A DNA stretch of 64,000 nt from Globodera rostochiensis (taxonomy: Eukaryota > Nematoda > Chromadorea > Rhabditida > Heteroderidae), in the NCBI GenBank assembly GCA_018350325.1, contig JAEVLN010000010.1, positions 1,860,001-1,924,000 on the forward strand, read 5' to 3'. Each line of letters begins with the position of its first letter. Within the stretch, counting starts at the first letter, position 1. The translations under genes were made by a program, and so were the position numbers. The notes beneath the pieces are model-generated. The model searched no databases, was not told the DNA's origin, and worked only from the letters and a program-made list of their open reading frames with translations. This document shows positions 9,195 to 20,623 of the stretch, one piece after another.

Positions 9195-12084
9195 TAGTGC
9201 TGCACGGACCCAAAATTCCTCGCTACTCGAGACTCGAGCCCGAGCCCGATACTTTACCTCGAGACTCGAGCCCGAGCCCGATACTTTACCTCGAGACTCG
9301 AGCCCGAGCCCGAGACCAAAAAAACCCGAGACTTTTCTCGAGTCGAGACCCCAGACTCGAGACTTTTTCGTAAAATTTGTAAATACTTAAAAAATGCCAA
9401 AATTTTTTAAGATAAAGTCGATTTAACCCATGATATATCTTGATTTTGACTAAAAATAATTGGGTTTAAATATTTTTGAGTTTCTGAAATTTATTTATCA
9501 AAATTAAAATGCAAAAAAATTTGTTGCATTGCATGTGCTGAGGAAAGACACGATCTTTTCGGACTGAAAATTTCCGACAGCTGACTGAAAGTTCTTTCCG
9601 ATTCAACTGTTCCCGGCGGCGGTGCCAAATATTTTGAAACAATCTGTTTGATGTTTGGATATGTTGAATTCCCACGCCAATAAACTAACGGGTCGGCATC
9701 ATACTCGATTGTAGGGCTCTGAATGAATAGATTTTACAGACAATCGCGATTAATTAAATCTCACTTTAAAAAAGGAATCGATTTCATTGATGATAACATT
9801 GCTTAAATCATTTTGCGATTGGGTAGAGTCAACGGATCCGCATGAGGTTGGAAACAGAAAATTTGACAGTGGATTGTCAGATTGAGTGGGCAGCGGTTCG
9901 TAATTTAATGTTGCTTCAGAATCGGAAACACGCCTCTGTGGGTTGATAAAGAGTTCAATTTCCATTTGTAGAAGAACTTTGTTTTGAATTCGATCTTCAT
10001 AACTGAAAATATTCTGGTGATTTTTGTATCTGGGATCAATCAGCGTCGCAATTACGAGGAATCTTAAAAATATGATTAAAATAAATCCTATGCTGAATAT
10101 TAACCTTTTGTTTTCGTGTTTTTCCATTCGGGTCTTCAACCCGTACGAAATCACTTTCTTCAATGACTTAATTTCCGAACTATCAAATTTTTTTTCTGCT
10201 AAAGCTGATAAAAGGCATCGGAATATTCGCAACACTGTTGAAATTGACTCATTTCTCTGGGAAAGTTGTTTGGTGAACGTGTCGAATGGTGTCAAAACCT
10301 AATTAATGACATTTTTACTTATTAAAAGTAAGAAAAATACCACCTCTGAGAGCGCTTTGAGCAGTTTCCCGGAAAATCAATTTGGGACAATGTCAATGCT
10401 CTCTGTTGCTGAACAAGCCGGTTGATCATATACAATGTGCTGTTCCAACGCGTAACAACATCCTAGATTTACTAATGAAATTTGCTTTTATACATGCTAA
10501 CTTGAATCAGTCCGTTTTTTGGGGCCCCAATAAGATCCTGCTGCATTTCGAGAATATTTTAAAAATTTTTTGAGCGGTTAAAAAATCCGACAAGATCCCG
10601 GCAGAGTTGAATTTGTTTTTTGATTTCTGGCACACTTTTGTTTCGATGTTCCAAGCCGTCAGTTAATGCCTTAAAAAATCGATAAAAAACGAATACAAAA
10701 ATTATGAAGTACAAGATTGATTTTGTGGCAAAAACAATCAAAGCTCTCAATGCTCAATAACCCACTGCATTGATCATTGAAGAAGCAGCATCTCTCAAAA
10801 TAAGATGCACTTTTTGTTCCCCAATCGCATAAAAGTCCAATAGTTTTTTAAGGCATTTGCTATTCTTTTCGCCTGTATGAGCTTCTGCCATCGGTTCAGT
10901 TGCCAACATTCCACTGTCGTTCGAATGAATTGTCAATAAAATGGGCAGTAAGACTAAATGATCAAATAAATGCATGATAATTCATGAGTGTAAATTACCT
11001 CAAAAAACATTTAAATTACCTCAAAAAACATTTCTTCTTTTTGCGATTTTCCCACAAATCGGTTGTAAAACTCAAATAATTGGCAGAGTTGATTCTCCCT
11101 TTCACCAATGCAAGCTTTTCCTCATATTTTTTCTCGAGCAGACTTGTAAAAAATGTACGCGACTTAAGTGAATAGCTAAAATTCATTTACACATAATTTA
11201 TGGCCATTTTTAATTACCTTGGGCATGCTTCTTCAAATAATTCAGAAAAGCCGGGTTTTTCCGTCAGACTGATTGCATCGCAGGACAAGCAAATAAATCT
11301 GACAATCAATTCATCTATTTTTTTTTTTGATTTTGGGTGCTCATTCGGCCATTTTTCCTTCGGACGAAATTCACTCAGTTTCATTTGCTTTATTGGCGTC
11401 TTTTTTGGAACTTCTTCGGAACAAATTGCATGATTTTTTTGACTTGATTTGTTAGACTTTGCCAATAAAAAATCTTTATACGTTCTTAAAACACTGTTTA
11501 ATTTTTTGAAAGCTAAGAAAAGGAACAAACTTTGAATGGCGTTTCAGATGCTTATCCATTCCACTTGTATTTCCTTTTTTACGCCCAATCAGCTTACAGC
11601 AAATTCTGCATTTTGCTTTTTGATCGCCTCGTGAGTACTGAAAATAGCGCATAAGGGAGTGCGCCGGCTCACTTTTGTCAAGCTTTGTAAAAATCTGATC
11701 TTCAAACACGTCATCCTCGCCAGTTTCGTCTTCATTTTCCGACTCGCTTAGTTTCATTGATGTTGAAGGAATTTCCATTTTTCCGCTTAAAAAAAATTAG
11801 AAGTTTATCTTTAAACAAAAAAGTAAAGCAATGATAATTTTAGTGGGTGTTTTTATTTAGCAAACATAAATATAATTGGCGAAATGCCTTGAACAAATTT
11901 CAAATTTTCTCTTTTGCTGCCGATCCAGAAGTGAATTTCCACCGAAAAATCCAATCTTTAGGGGTGTAAAAAAGTCTCGAAAATCGAGACTAAATACGCG
12001 AGACTCGAGCCCGAGCCCGAGACCCAAAAAACTCGAGACTTTTCTCGAGTCGATACTCGATATCGAGACTCTCGTGCAGCACTG
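9195..12084 (-). mobile_element. hAT transposon (level 3, innermost)
   Basis: A 2,890-bp element with terminal inverted repeats TAGTGCTGCACGG (left) and the inverse of CAGTGCTGCACGA (right), flanked by a perfect 8-bp target duplication CTGTCGGC (9187-9194 and 12085-12092). Comparison with the uninterrupted repeat unit at 8791-8840 confirms that exactly one CTGTCGGC existed before insertion. Both ends carry CTCGAG/CCCGAG iterations. It encodes a decayed transposase on the minus strand. Confidence 0.9.
9480..11778 (-). pseudogene. hAT transposase remnant (BED finger to dimerisation domain)
   Basis: In transcription order from 11778: an acidic N-terminus, then a BED zinc finger at about 11655-11540 (CRICCKLIGRKKG with downstream HLKRH), a catalytic-domain remnant in broken pieces at about 11470-9750, and the C-terminal hAT dimerisation motif at about 9660-9500 (TVESERTFSQLSEIF). 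The order is that of hAT transposases. The frame is interrupted many times between about 11200 and 9750, with short exon-like gaps. Some may be introns, but the remnant is too broken to be a confident gene. Confidence 0.75.
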
Positions 12085-12920
12085 CTGTCGGCACCGTCGC
12101 GCTCTCCTTCCCAAAAAATTAAATCTTTGTAGTGCATATTTGCCATAAGAAAAGCCTTTTCTTAGGGGTGCACTTTAATTTGAAGAAATTTCGATTTTTA
12201 AAAAAAAGTCCCCCAAAAAATTGCATTTTTTCAAAAATGCACCCCTAAAAATGGATTTTTCCCATCCCCATACGGGGATCCCCGTTCCCCACTTTGCTCA
12301 TCCCCGAAAACGGGGATCCCCGTTTTGTCATCCCCGGTTTGACCGGGGATCCCCCCCGGCTGCAACCCTAGTTTATAGCTTGGTTGGAACTTCTAGAGCG
12401 CATTTTAAAATCCATATTTTCCCATATTTGCCATTTTTCAAAAAATCCTTAACAAAAATGCAATAAAAACAAAAAATACACCCCTGCCATTTTTCAAAAA
12501 ATCCTTAACAAAAATGCAATAAAAACAAAAAATACACCCCTAAGGATCGACTTTTTCAAAATTTTCAAAAAATGCACCCCTAAAAATTGACTTTTTCGCA
12601 ACTAAAATTTTGCCACCAAAAAAAAATAAAATTTAATTTTTAAAATTTTGCCCATTTTTTTCAAAAATTTTCTCTAAAGCCTTTAATTTGCATAAAATTT
12701 TTAATTGCTCTTATTACTTCTATTAATCTTGCCCATTTTTTTTTTATCCAAAATCGTTCATATTTTGCAATTTTTTGTCCATATTTTGCAATTTTTGTAC
12801 GATTTTTTATCCATATAAATCATGGCTCTAGTTATAATCATTTTATTTGCCTGAGACTGGCAAAACAAGTCGCTTTTTAAAATAATTTCTCAAACGAATC
12901 TTTTATACGGCGGTGCCGTT

Positions 12921-14854
12921 CGGAGTAGACGGGAAACAAAATATCGTGCTTGAAAACAACCAATTTTCTTTTATTTATTTTGTAAGTCGTTCGTTTTCAA
13001 TGAATTTAACATTTAAATAATGATACAAAAATTTTATAAAATCCTTTGATGTTCGCTAAAATTGCGTATCGGTAGTAGCTTATTGTGCAAATTGAGACGA
13101 TTGGGTTGAATGCGGACGGCAAATTCATTACAGTTGCTAATATAAACCAAATCGATTCGCTGATTTCAATATTAAACAAAAGAGCAATCAAACCAACTAT
13201 TACTGACAAACAGACCATTAAGGGCATCGAAGCCTAAATTTATAAACTTTTCTGATAATTAGGTCAATTATTGTAATGATCTTTCGGGATTATCCGGTTA
13301 TCAGTCAGTTATGGATCATTAAGACAAAATCTCTGATTTTGGTGCTTAATTTCCTGGTGTTAATACATGGACTCGCCCCCCTCCCCCTCCCCGTAGGGCA
13401 TTCTAGTAATAATAATTTTTAATTTTATTTTAAAAAATGTTACCTGAATGAATAGGAGGTTTCTGGAGAGTTGTTTGTTCATTTCGATCATCTTGGCGGT
13501 TAGATCTTTGGAGGTTCTTAATAAATAAAATTAATGTTAATATAAAAGCAAAATTGTTACATTGTCTTTGATAGCTTCTTCAAATTATTGTGCATCAGTA
13601 AAGCCAGTATGAACATTATGGCGTATGTAATTGTACAAACAATAATTAAGTAACAAGAACCGATTGTCAAATTAAGTTTCTGCAAATATAATATAATAAT
13701 AGTGATAGCCATGTATTTGATATGTAAAATATAATAAAAATTTTAAATTTGGTTAAGTTTAAAAATAGTCAAATAAATCAAAAATTTGATGTAACTTTAT
13801 TTAAATTTAAAAATTTACGTTGTTCGAATATCCAACGAGAATAATTTTTTCTGACAGATTTACACCAATAAAATCAGCAGCCGATTTGTCGTCCAAAAAT
13901 TCGTGTCCATCGGAAGGATAAAGACAAAGGAACAGATGTACACAATATGCCAGTGGAAGCAATAGGTTAATTAAGAAGATAATTGAATAATTGCACGAAG
14001 ACACCTTTTTGTTCCTAAAAAAATTAAATAATATTTATTAATAAAAAATTATATAACCAACCAATTCAACACAAGATAGCGAAAAATAAATTGTGACAAA
14101 TAGCCGACCACGGAAAACCCGACAAGCCAAATTTGACAAACAACTGCCAGCAAAGCCCACACTCGGTTTTCCGCCCCATTAATTGTGATCAAACCGTCCA
14201 AAATCGTTTTTTGTTCACCACTTTTTGTAGCAAAAGTGTACTGTAATTTGGATTTTATTTATCAACTTTATAAAAAACAGACATTTTGGAAAAGTAACGT
14301 CATGATCAGCAACAGTAAATCAGTAATGCATGTTTGGAGTAAAATCTGTGCAGTATTATTATTAACATTGGGTGCATGATTCTTTGATATTTTTTGAAAT
14401 TATTTTAATCGGTTATTTTAATTAAAAATGTTTACTTTGCTGTAGATTTGCATTATCTTTGGGGTGTGTTTAAGAATCAATCTGATCAAAATTCCATTCA
14501 ACAAAAATCCAAACCAAAATACGGGCCAAATGACGTTTTGCATTATTAATATAAAATTACTCTGAAAAAGGTACAAATTGTTTAAACAATTAGTAAATTT
14601 ACATTTTAAATCAAAGGAGTTTGCTTTTGTATTTTAAGGCAAATTTTGCTACAATACAGCTTTTAAATGGGCATTTTTAGTCTTAGTAAAATCATTTTAA
14701 ATAAAATCCTATTAAAAAATCATTTTTTTTAGTAAAAAAAGAACAAACTTTTCATCAAATGACACATAGAAGCCATTTGTAAAAGTCACAAATATTTATA
14801 ATTAAATTTCGCGAGTCTCGCGCGTACTCGGTACTTTTAAAAGCCAGATGAGGT
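12921..14854 (+). repeat. Segmental duplication, copy 2 (chemoreceptor block)
   Basis: Matches 690-2713 throughout. Both coding copies keep their frames and splice sites, so the duplicate is under constraint or fairly recent. Confidence 0.85.
13006..14543 (-). CDS. Seven-transmembrane chemoreceptor, Str superfamily (copy 2)
   Basis: Paralogue of 796-2380 with the same seven-exon structure: 14543-14436, 14381-14283, 14240-14062, 14014-13819, 13679-13561, 13516-13444 and 13233-13006, giving 333 residues (one extra Leu in the third intracellular loop). All donors are GT. Changes relative to copy 1 are few and mostly conservative in the membrane segments (VSVVGY region VAVS to VGFS; TM6 LLVIFFLIV to LSVIVGLIA). 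TM7 keeps FNPIVSICTISYYR. Likely a chemosensory receptor in sensory neurons. This copy has the more canonical splice sites and is the better candidate for a functional gene. Confidence 0.88.
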
Positions 14855-15570
14855 ATTGGCACCTGTTCGTTGGTTTTAATTGATATTTACATAATATTAT
14901 GTTAGCTAGACACTCGAGACATTTGTCTTTTCTCTTAATTAGCCAGGTGCAATTTGATTTGCCAGATTTCAGCGGCATTTAATTAAATATTTAAATTATT
15001 GTTCTTTTATTCTTTTGATCACGAAATTCAATTAAACCCTACTTTTGATATTGTAAGTAATCGACGGTGCCGATAGGCACGGAAAAATTTTGTGAAAAAG
15101 GTTGAGCTTGATAAGAAATCCTAACTACGATAACCCAGCAGCCTGCCTAAAAGCCACAAAATTCCGATAAATTATCAGATTTGCAATCCAAACCCTGTTT
15201 AAAATCTTTAGAAAACTATTATGGCTCTCGAAATTTTTTTCGAGATTAAAAAAAATCTAAAATTTTTAGTCATGTAAAATCTCATTGCACATTTTTTCTT
15301 ATGATCACGAAATTCAATTAAACAATTTGCTTTGATTACTAGGTAAAGGAATTCAATATTTCTCATTAACATTTTGAATACAAAAAAGACTTGGCAACTT
15401 TTTGGCGCTTTTAGTGACCTATTTCGGGAGTTTTTGGTGCTTTTTTCTTTGAATTATATTAGCAAAGCCGGATTCTTGTCGAAATGTTTCAATTTTTTTA
15501 ATTTTTGGACCAATTTTCATACCAACCAAATTTTGGGCATATATTAAAATTTGTGATAACATTTTTAATA
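14855..15570. other. Intergenic, no gene recognised
   Basis: AT-rich sequence with scattered simple repeats. GACGGTGCCGATAGGCACGG near 15062 is a fragment of the dispersed GC hairpin repeat. Nothing with coding character was found on either strand. Confidence 0.5.
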
Positions 15571-15571
15571 G

Positions 15572-15750
15572 AAACGGATACTGACGGATGACGGATATGA
15601 AAAACCCCCACTTATCCGGAGAAATATCCGCTGTATATCCGCGGATATACGGATATGGAATTTTGGAAGGTCACGGATACGGACGGATAACGGATAAAGA
15701 TTAGGACGGACGGATACGGATACGAAAATTCGTATTCGTTTCCACGCCTG
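15572..15750. mobile_element. CGGATA-iterating MITE
   Basis: Interior of CGGATA/TATCCG iterations, ending TCCACGCCTGG like the element at 7600-7720. The left end is degraded. Confidence 0.5.
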
Positions 15751-15956
15751 GTTTGAGATCCACTATTTTTGAAAACCAGTTATGCCAATATTTTGTGTCT
15801 TTGCACATTTAAAGAAAATTAATTTTTTGCCAAGTTTATAACAGTGAATACCTTTATCAGTTCAGTTTTTGGTTGGAAACAATATAATGTGATCAAATCA
15901 ACAAATCAATCTCCTCGTCTTCAAACATCAACCGCTTCTACCGGAAACGTTTTCTT

Positions 15957-18401
15957 TCACTGCAATTCCTCAGAAGCTTCTTTTTGTTGCTTCAGAAATT
16001 CGTCAAGAGTGTTAATCGCCTTAGAAAATTTTCAAAATTTAGAAACTAATATAGTATTAATATTTAGAGACCGGTCAAGACGAGATCTCGAAAAATCTCG
16101 ACTCGAGATCTCGCTCGACCGGTCTCTATTAATATTTGGTACTATAGAAAGCTTTAATTGCGTAGGAAAAAAATATTTCAGCAACTTTCAAGCAGGTCTC
16201 AAAGCTTTCCCGTAGAGTTATATTTTGCGAAATTGCCAAAATTTGATTCGAACTTTCTGCATATACCTTTTTTGATATTTGTCCAAAACATTTAATTTAT
16301 GCTTACATATTAGATAAACTCATTAGAGCTTTCTTAATGGTACAAATATTATTTTTTTGTTGAATTTTAGAAGCGTTATAAAACTTCAAACCCCAAATTA
16401 CGCACCTTTTCTTTTTGGGTGGGCGTAATGTTTGCTGTAAACACGATGCTGCTCTCTGTTTTTTTAATCTTTTCAGGACACTTTCCAACAGCTTTCAGTG
16501 CTAAAAATATTTACAACAAAAAAAAACTTACTTTTATGGTAATTAATTATGGATTTTGAGGAACGGCTAATAAAGAATATGTGATATTAAAATATTGTAA
16601 AATTAATGCAATTTTTTAATAATTAAAATTGTCACAAAAATGTTATTTAACAAAATAAACTTTTATTTTAATGCCCTCTATCTTAGAAATTAAAATAAGT
16701 TTTTTGAATACCATTTAAGCATTGTGCATTGTTTTGAAGAATATTGGCAATGTGCCCGGGAACGGGATCACCCAAAAATGCTGACAGAACGGAAGCGATT
16801 GAGCATTCTTCAACAAAGCTGGCCACCAATTCCTGCGCGTTCATCCATTCCGAAAATATCCAGCACTCCTCATTTTTATGCTCTAATTAAGAAAAAAATT
16901 CATTAATTCATTTTTATATGATATTAAATGTATTTTTTAACCAGACAATTTAAATGAAAATTTCTATTTTTCCATAAAAATTTTTAAATAAATTTTTTTT
17001 TATTTAAAATTAAAACTAGAGCCTGGACAGATTCAGGTCTCGTCGTGATTTTTGAGATCTATCACAAAATCTCGATTGACAAATTTTACTGAAATTTTTT
17101 TTGGGATTTTGAAGTTTCACGGCCCCCAAGTCTGGGCTCTAATTAAAATTATTAAGAAATCTTTATTATAATTTACGTATGTTTTTTAAACTTTTTATTT
17201 AAAAAAACAACGTTTTCACCTTTCCAATCAACAAAGTAAACTCTTTGCTGCCCATAAACAGACATGCCCAAGATTTTTTCAACTTCATAAGTTTTGTCTT
17301 TACGCATCCTTTTGACAATTGTATACATGTCGCTATCAGCATGCTTTTGCTTCGTCTAAAGATAGAAAAATGTTTATTTTTATTTTTTAAAATTAAATTT
17401 AAAACCTCAATTTCTTCCAATTCAATAATAGACTTCTTGTCATTTATGACATGCTTTCTTCTAGGGCGTCCTCTTTTTCGGGGACTACTAGTTGAAGCTT
17501 CATGCTTTTTTGCATCATTTTTTTGCGTGATTTGTTCATTTTTCTTGCTGGTTTGAGGGGATTTTTTGTTGATCAAATCAATTCTTTCGTCGGGCGGATC
17601 AATGTTTTTGGTGATCGGATTAATATTTTTGTTGATGCGTTCAACGTTTTCAGTATTTTTGTTGATGGGATTAATTCTTTCGTTTTGATTATATAGAGAT
17701 AAATAGTTTTTGATAACAGGAACAACTGTCCAGTCAATGTTTTCGGTGATCGGTGGATCAATAATTTTGGTGATCGGATCAATATTTTCATTGATGGGTG
17801 CAATATTTTCACTGATAGATGTTGATTCAATATTTTCATTGATGGGTGCAATATTTTCACCGATCTGCGGTTCAATATTTTCTGGGTTCGGATCAATATT
17901 TTCAGTGATCGGATTAGGTTGAATTTTTTTTTCGGTGATCGGATCAATATTTTCAGTAATCGGATCAATATGTTCAGTGATCGGATTATGTTGAATTTTT
18001 TTTTCGGTGATCGGATCAATATTTTTGGAGTTTGAATGAATTTGTTTGGTCATTTTGCTTTGTTTTGGTTTGCTTTTACGCATTTCCAACCCTTTTTGCT
18101 CTTCTATTTTTTTGGCAATATCGATGTGCGTTGTTGCTCTGGTTCGCGCTTTTTTAATTTTTGAAAAAGCCGAAGAAATATTCTTCATTAAATTTTTATC
18201 CATCGCATCATTATTGCTGCTTTCTGTACATAAATTGCTGCATTTAAAAATTTAATAACATTTATTTACCTTCAGTTGAAATTGAATCAGCATTGGCGTC
18301 CTGCACTTTTTTGCCAACAACTTGTTTTACGTCAACTTTTGGCTTTGTTTTTAATTCATTTATAAGCGCTTCAAAAGCGACACTGTTTTGCGCTATCTCA
18401 T
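15957..18401 (-). CDS. Chromodomain protein with AT-hook and NIDPITE repeat array
   Basis: A probable nuclear chromatin-binding protein. Phase-consistent exons: 18401-18270, 18223-17406, 17355-17220, 16882-16712, 16500-16406 and a last exon 16019-15957. One or more small exons between 16400 and 16030 are unresolved (a reading around 16230-16145 encodes RESFETCLK), and a 5' exon with the start codon must lie above 18401 unless translation starts at the Met at 18203. Features in order: a basic N-terminus (SKIKKARTRA); about 14 degenerate units of (N)IDPITE(N) at about 18050-17570; the AT-hook RKRGRPRRK at about 17478-17452; then a chromodomain split over two exons, with TYEVEKILGMSVYGQQ, YFVDWK, then NEECWIFSEWMNAQELVASF. 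The aromatic cage positions (Y, W, and a Trp after the acidic stretch) are visible. A truncated paralogue lies at 6235-6903. The chromodomain is the strongest assignment. The biological role is unknown. Confidence 0.75.
16049..16146. repeat. Long palindrome in an intron
   Basis: TATAGTATTAATATTTAGAG with GACCGGTC faces its reverse complement GACCGGTC, CTCTATTAATATTTGGTACT, with CTCGAG/GAGATCTCG iterations between the arms. It is a fold-back MITE in the last part of the chromodomain gene. Similar palindromes occur at about 47820-47880 and 54475-54530 (GGACCGGTCGAGATCTCTC). Confidence 0.6.
17017..17141. mobile_element. hAT-like MITE in an intron of the chromodomain gene
   Basis: Terminal repeats TAGAGCCTGGACAGA and the inverse TAGAGCCCAGACTTG, flanked by ATTAAAAC (17009-17016) and ATTAAAAT (17142-17149), a 7/8 target duplication. 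Located between the two chromodomain exons. Confidence 0.75.
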
Positions 18402-18519
18402 CTGAAAAATTAGTGTAATTAAAAGACACATCGGTCTGACCTAATTAAAATCTTTAAAATCTGGCAATATGTAATAAATATATGAAACGGTCTCTTCTCG
18501 ACGAAATAATTAATTAATA

Positions 18520-18661
18520 TACAGTATTTCCTATAATAGAGCCCCCCCCCCTCAATTAGAGCCCCCCCCCCTCTCTAATAGAGCTAGAGCCCCCCTTTTT
18601 GTTGGGGGGGGGGGGTTGAACAATAGAGCCCCCGGGGGCTCTATTATAGAAAATACGGGTA
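18520..18661. mobile_element. Pogo-type palindromic MITE
   Basis: Starts TACAGTATTTCCTATAATAG, ends with the inverse CTATTATAGAAAATACGG followed by TA. C- and G-runs fill the centre. Directly abuts another MITE of the same type at 18662. Confidence 0.6.
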
Positions 18662-18780
18662 TACCGTATTTTTCTTATTAGTAGCCCCTCTCCATTAAGC
18701 CCCCTCTCTAATCGTAGCCCCGCTCGGGGGGGGGGGAGATGGTAGCCCCGGGGCTACTAATACATAGAAAAAATACGGTA
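18662..18780. mobile_element. Pogo-type palindromic MITE
   Basis: TACCGTATTTTTCTTATTAG at the left and CTAATACATAGAAAAAATAC then GGTA at the right. TA is the likely target duplication. The same element is present in the first duplicate (about 6975-7500) but is there split by a later insertion. Confidence 0.65.
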
Positions 18781-19021
18781 GTTTGCTTGTTGTGCAAAAG
18801 CAATGCACGCTGGAAGTGAATCAACAAGAGTTATAAAAAGCCAGGGTCCGGTGCCCTTAAAATGTTTTTTTTTGAATTTAGACAAGGGGTAGAATTACGC
18901 AAAATTATCAAACTTTATTTATAAATTTTTCTATTTTATATTATTTATTGTCATTGATAGCTATTTAAAATATTAACATGGTATTTATTAAAATAATGAA
19001 AATATTTATATAACAATCAAA

Positions 19022-19196
19022 TCAAAAATTACTGTGGGGATTTCGCTGCAATTCGTTGTGGTTCTTTTTGAGCTAAAATATATATGTTTTTAAATTTTAC
19101 AAAAGCTGGTTTTTAAACCTCGTTATTATTTTCAATGCCGCACAAACAATTTCCTATTAATAATGTTAATAACAAAAGTAGCAAAATTAATTGCAT
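19022..19196 (-). CDS. Small secreted peptide precursor (42 aa), unrecognised
   Basis: Two exons, 19196-19119 and 19072-19022, joined in phase 0 (GAG|GTTTAA and TTTTAG|CTC), give 42 residues. The first 19 form a strong signal peptide (MQLILLLLLLTLLIGNCLC). The mature part (GIENNNELKKNHNELQRNPH and three more residues) is short, polar and Asn/Lys/Glu-rich. An acceptor-like TTTGTTTTAG precedes the start by about 25 bases and could serve trans-splicing. I do not recognise a known peptide motif. Because the reading is short, a chance ORF remains possible. Confidence 0.4.
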
Positions 19197-19239
19197 TATA
19201 CGCGTTTTGTAAATTTTTTCCTAAAACAAAAATTTAATA

Positions 19240-20620
19240 TGAATATGTTTGTTGTATCGAATTTCACCAACATTATAAAATATAATTTTTTATATGCAGC
19301 TGAATCGAATATTGTAAATAGTATTCAATAATTGATTTTTTTTTATTAATTAATAATTCTACATTAAACAACGCTTTTACTTATTGTTATGCATTTTTTA
19401 AATAATAATTTTACTTTTTGAATTTTGATTTAAAAAAAGAAGACCTCCGCAGTTTATATCAAAAGAATTTTTTTCAGAAAAAGATATCGAACATTTTTTC
19501 TAAAATATGATTCTAAACTAAACCATGCAAATAAATCATTGCAAAATATATTTAAATTTTTTTAGAATAAGTAAAGAATAAATATTATAAAAAATAAATA
19601 ACAAATTTTTTTTACTAATGAAAATATAGACGTAAATATTCTTGCTTAATCTTTCCATTAGCTGCTGGTAAAAAATAAGAAATCATCAAAAATGAAATAT
19701 TGTTTGCAATAATCAATAAAAAATAATTATAGTCTCTTTAATTTTTTTAAAACTATACAATTTCTGACTAGGGTAGACGGTTTAAAAGACGAAAATATTA
19801 TGTCTATTTTGTTTCAAAATTACGAATCAAAAGTTCAAGATCGTTTGTCACAATGCTGCTTATCATTTTTGGCGTTTTGTGGCATTTGTAATCGAAAGTG
19901 CTGGCCGGTCATCGTTGTTGTAAAAGGAAACCACTGATTGACACTCGAGCACGGACGACGATCAGAGATTTTCGTCGAGATTTTTGATCGAAATCTCGGT
20001 CGACGAATTGGTTCGATGGAGATTTTTTCGTAGATTCGATCAAAATTTTAATTGGACCTTAAGTCCGGAAATAAATATTAATAGTGACAGTGATTAATTT
20101 TTGAATTTAAAAAAATTGTAATCATTTTCATTTTTTGAATTTGATTTGAAACCCCTTAAAGCCCAGACTAAAAAAATTCCCTTTAATTCATTAGATTTAG
20201 TTTTAAGAAAATCTTTCCCGGTCGTGAGATCCCAACATCAAAAATTTGATGTTTTTTTTCAGTTATACATAAATGTATAATTGAATATTATTTGGGCTTA
20301 CTCTTTGAACAAAACCAATAAAAACAAATTTAATTAAGATAAAATAAAATTAAAATATAAAAATGTTTTTTTTTTTAATTTTTTCATTAATTTTTGCCGT
20401 TACTACTTTTTTTTTGCTATGAATATGGAGCTCATTTAATTAAATTCACTGAATAAAATCGTCAATAAAATTGCGGGGACACACACTTGTTGGATGATTT
20501 GTATGATTCATTAAATACGATTTATTTGTCAGTCCATTTTTATTACATTTACAAAACAACTATTTTAGAAAGTTAAGTTTGAAAGTCCAATAAATTTTAA
20601 GCATCATTTGATTAAAAACA
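19240..20620. other. Intergenic, no gene recognised
   Basis: Very AT-rich. A degenerate palindromic stretch at about 19935-20060 iterates TCGACGAGATTTTCG-like motifs of the kind seen at 57210-57370 and 58130-58205. The last 100 bases are the likely promoter of the protease gene. I found no coding stretch. Confidence 0.5.
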
Positions 20621-20623
20621 AAA

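Larger units (their letters stand above)
8394..12370. mobile_element. Middle hAT-like element (level 2)
   Basis: Terminal inverted repeats TAGGGTTGCAGCC and GGCTGCAACCCTA, flanked by a perfect 8-bp duplication GTTTATAG (8386-8393 and 12371-12378). The interior has CCCCGG/GGGGATCCCCG iterations at both ends and an internal direct duplication of about 390 bp (unit 8645-9034, repeated from 9035). The second unit is interrupted by the hAT element and resumes at 12093. A truncated relative lies at about 25868-26000. Confidence 0.8.
8314..12830. mobile_element. Outer hAT-like element B (level 1 of a nested stack)
   Basis: Terminal inverted repeats TAGGGCTCCGATTTATATGG and the inverse of TAGAGCCATGATTTATATGG, flanked on both sides by a perfect 8-bp duplication GTTATAAT (8306-8313 and 12831-12838). 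Its own sequence (8314-8385 and 12379-12830) iterates CCATATTT and contains AT-rich stretches with repeated AATGCACCCCTAAA motifs. A second element with its own target duplication sits inside it. Confidence 0.8.

Noticed and set aside
17173..17219. Stop at 17173 as the end of the repeat/AT-hook gene
   Set aside because: A donor AAAG|GTGAAA at 17220 joins in phase to 16882 and completes the chromodomain, so the stop is intronic.
17573..18019. Second long minus-strand ORF and plus-strand ORFs over the NIDPITE array
   Set aside because: They are frame shadows of a repeat whose unit length is close to a multiple of three. Only the NIDPITE frame connects to splice sites and to the conserved domains.
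19022..19072. CLE-like or other known plant-peptide mimic in the 42-aa peptide
   Set aside because: The mature sequence lacks the conserved Pro/Gly/His pattern of CLE peptides and any other plant-peptide motif I know.
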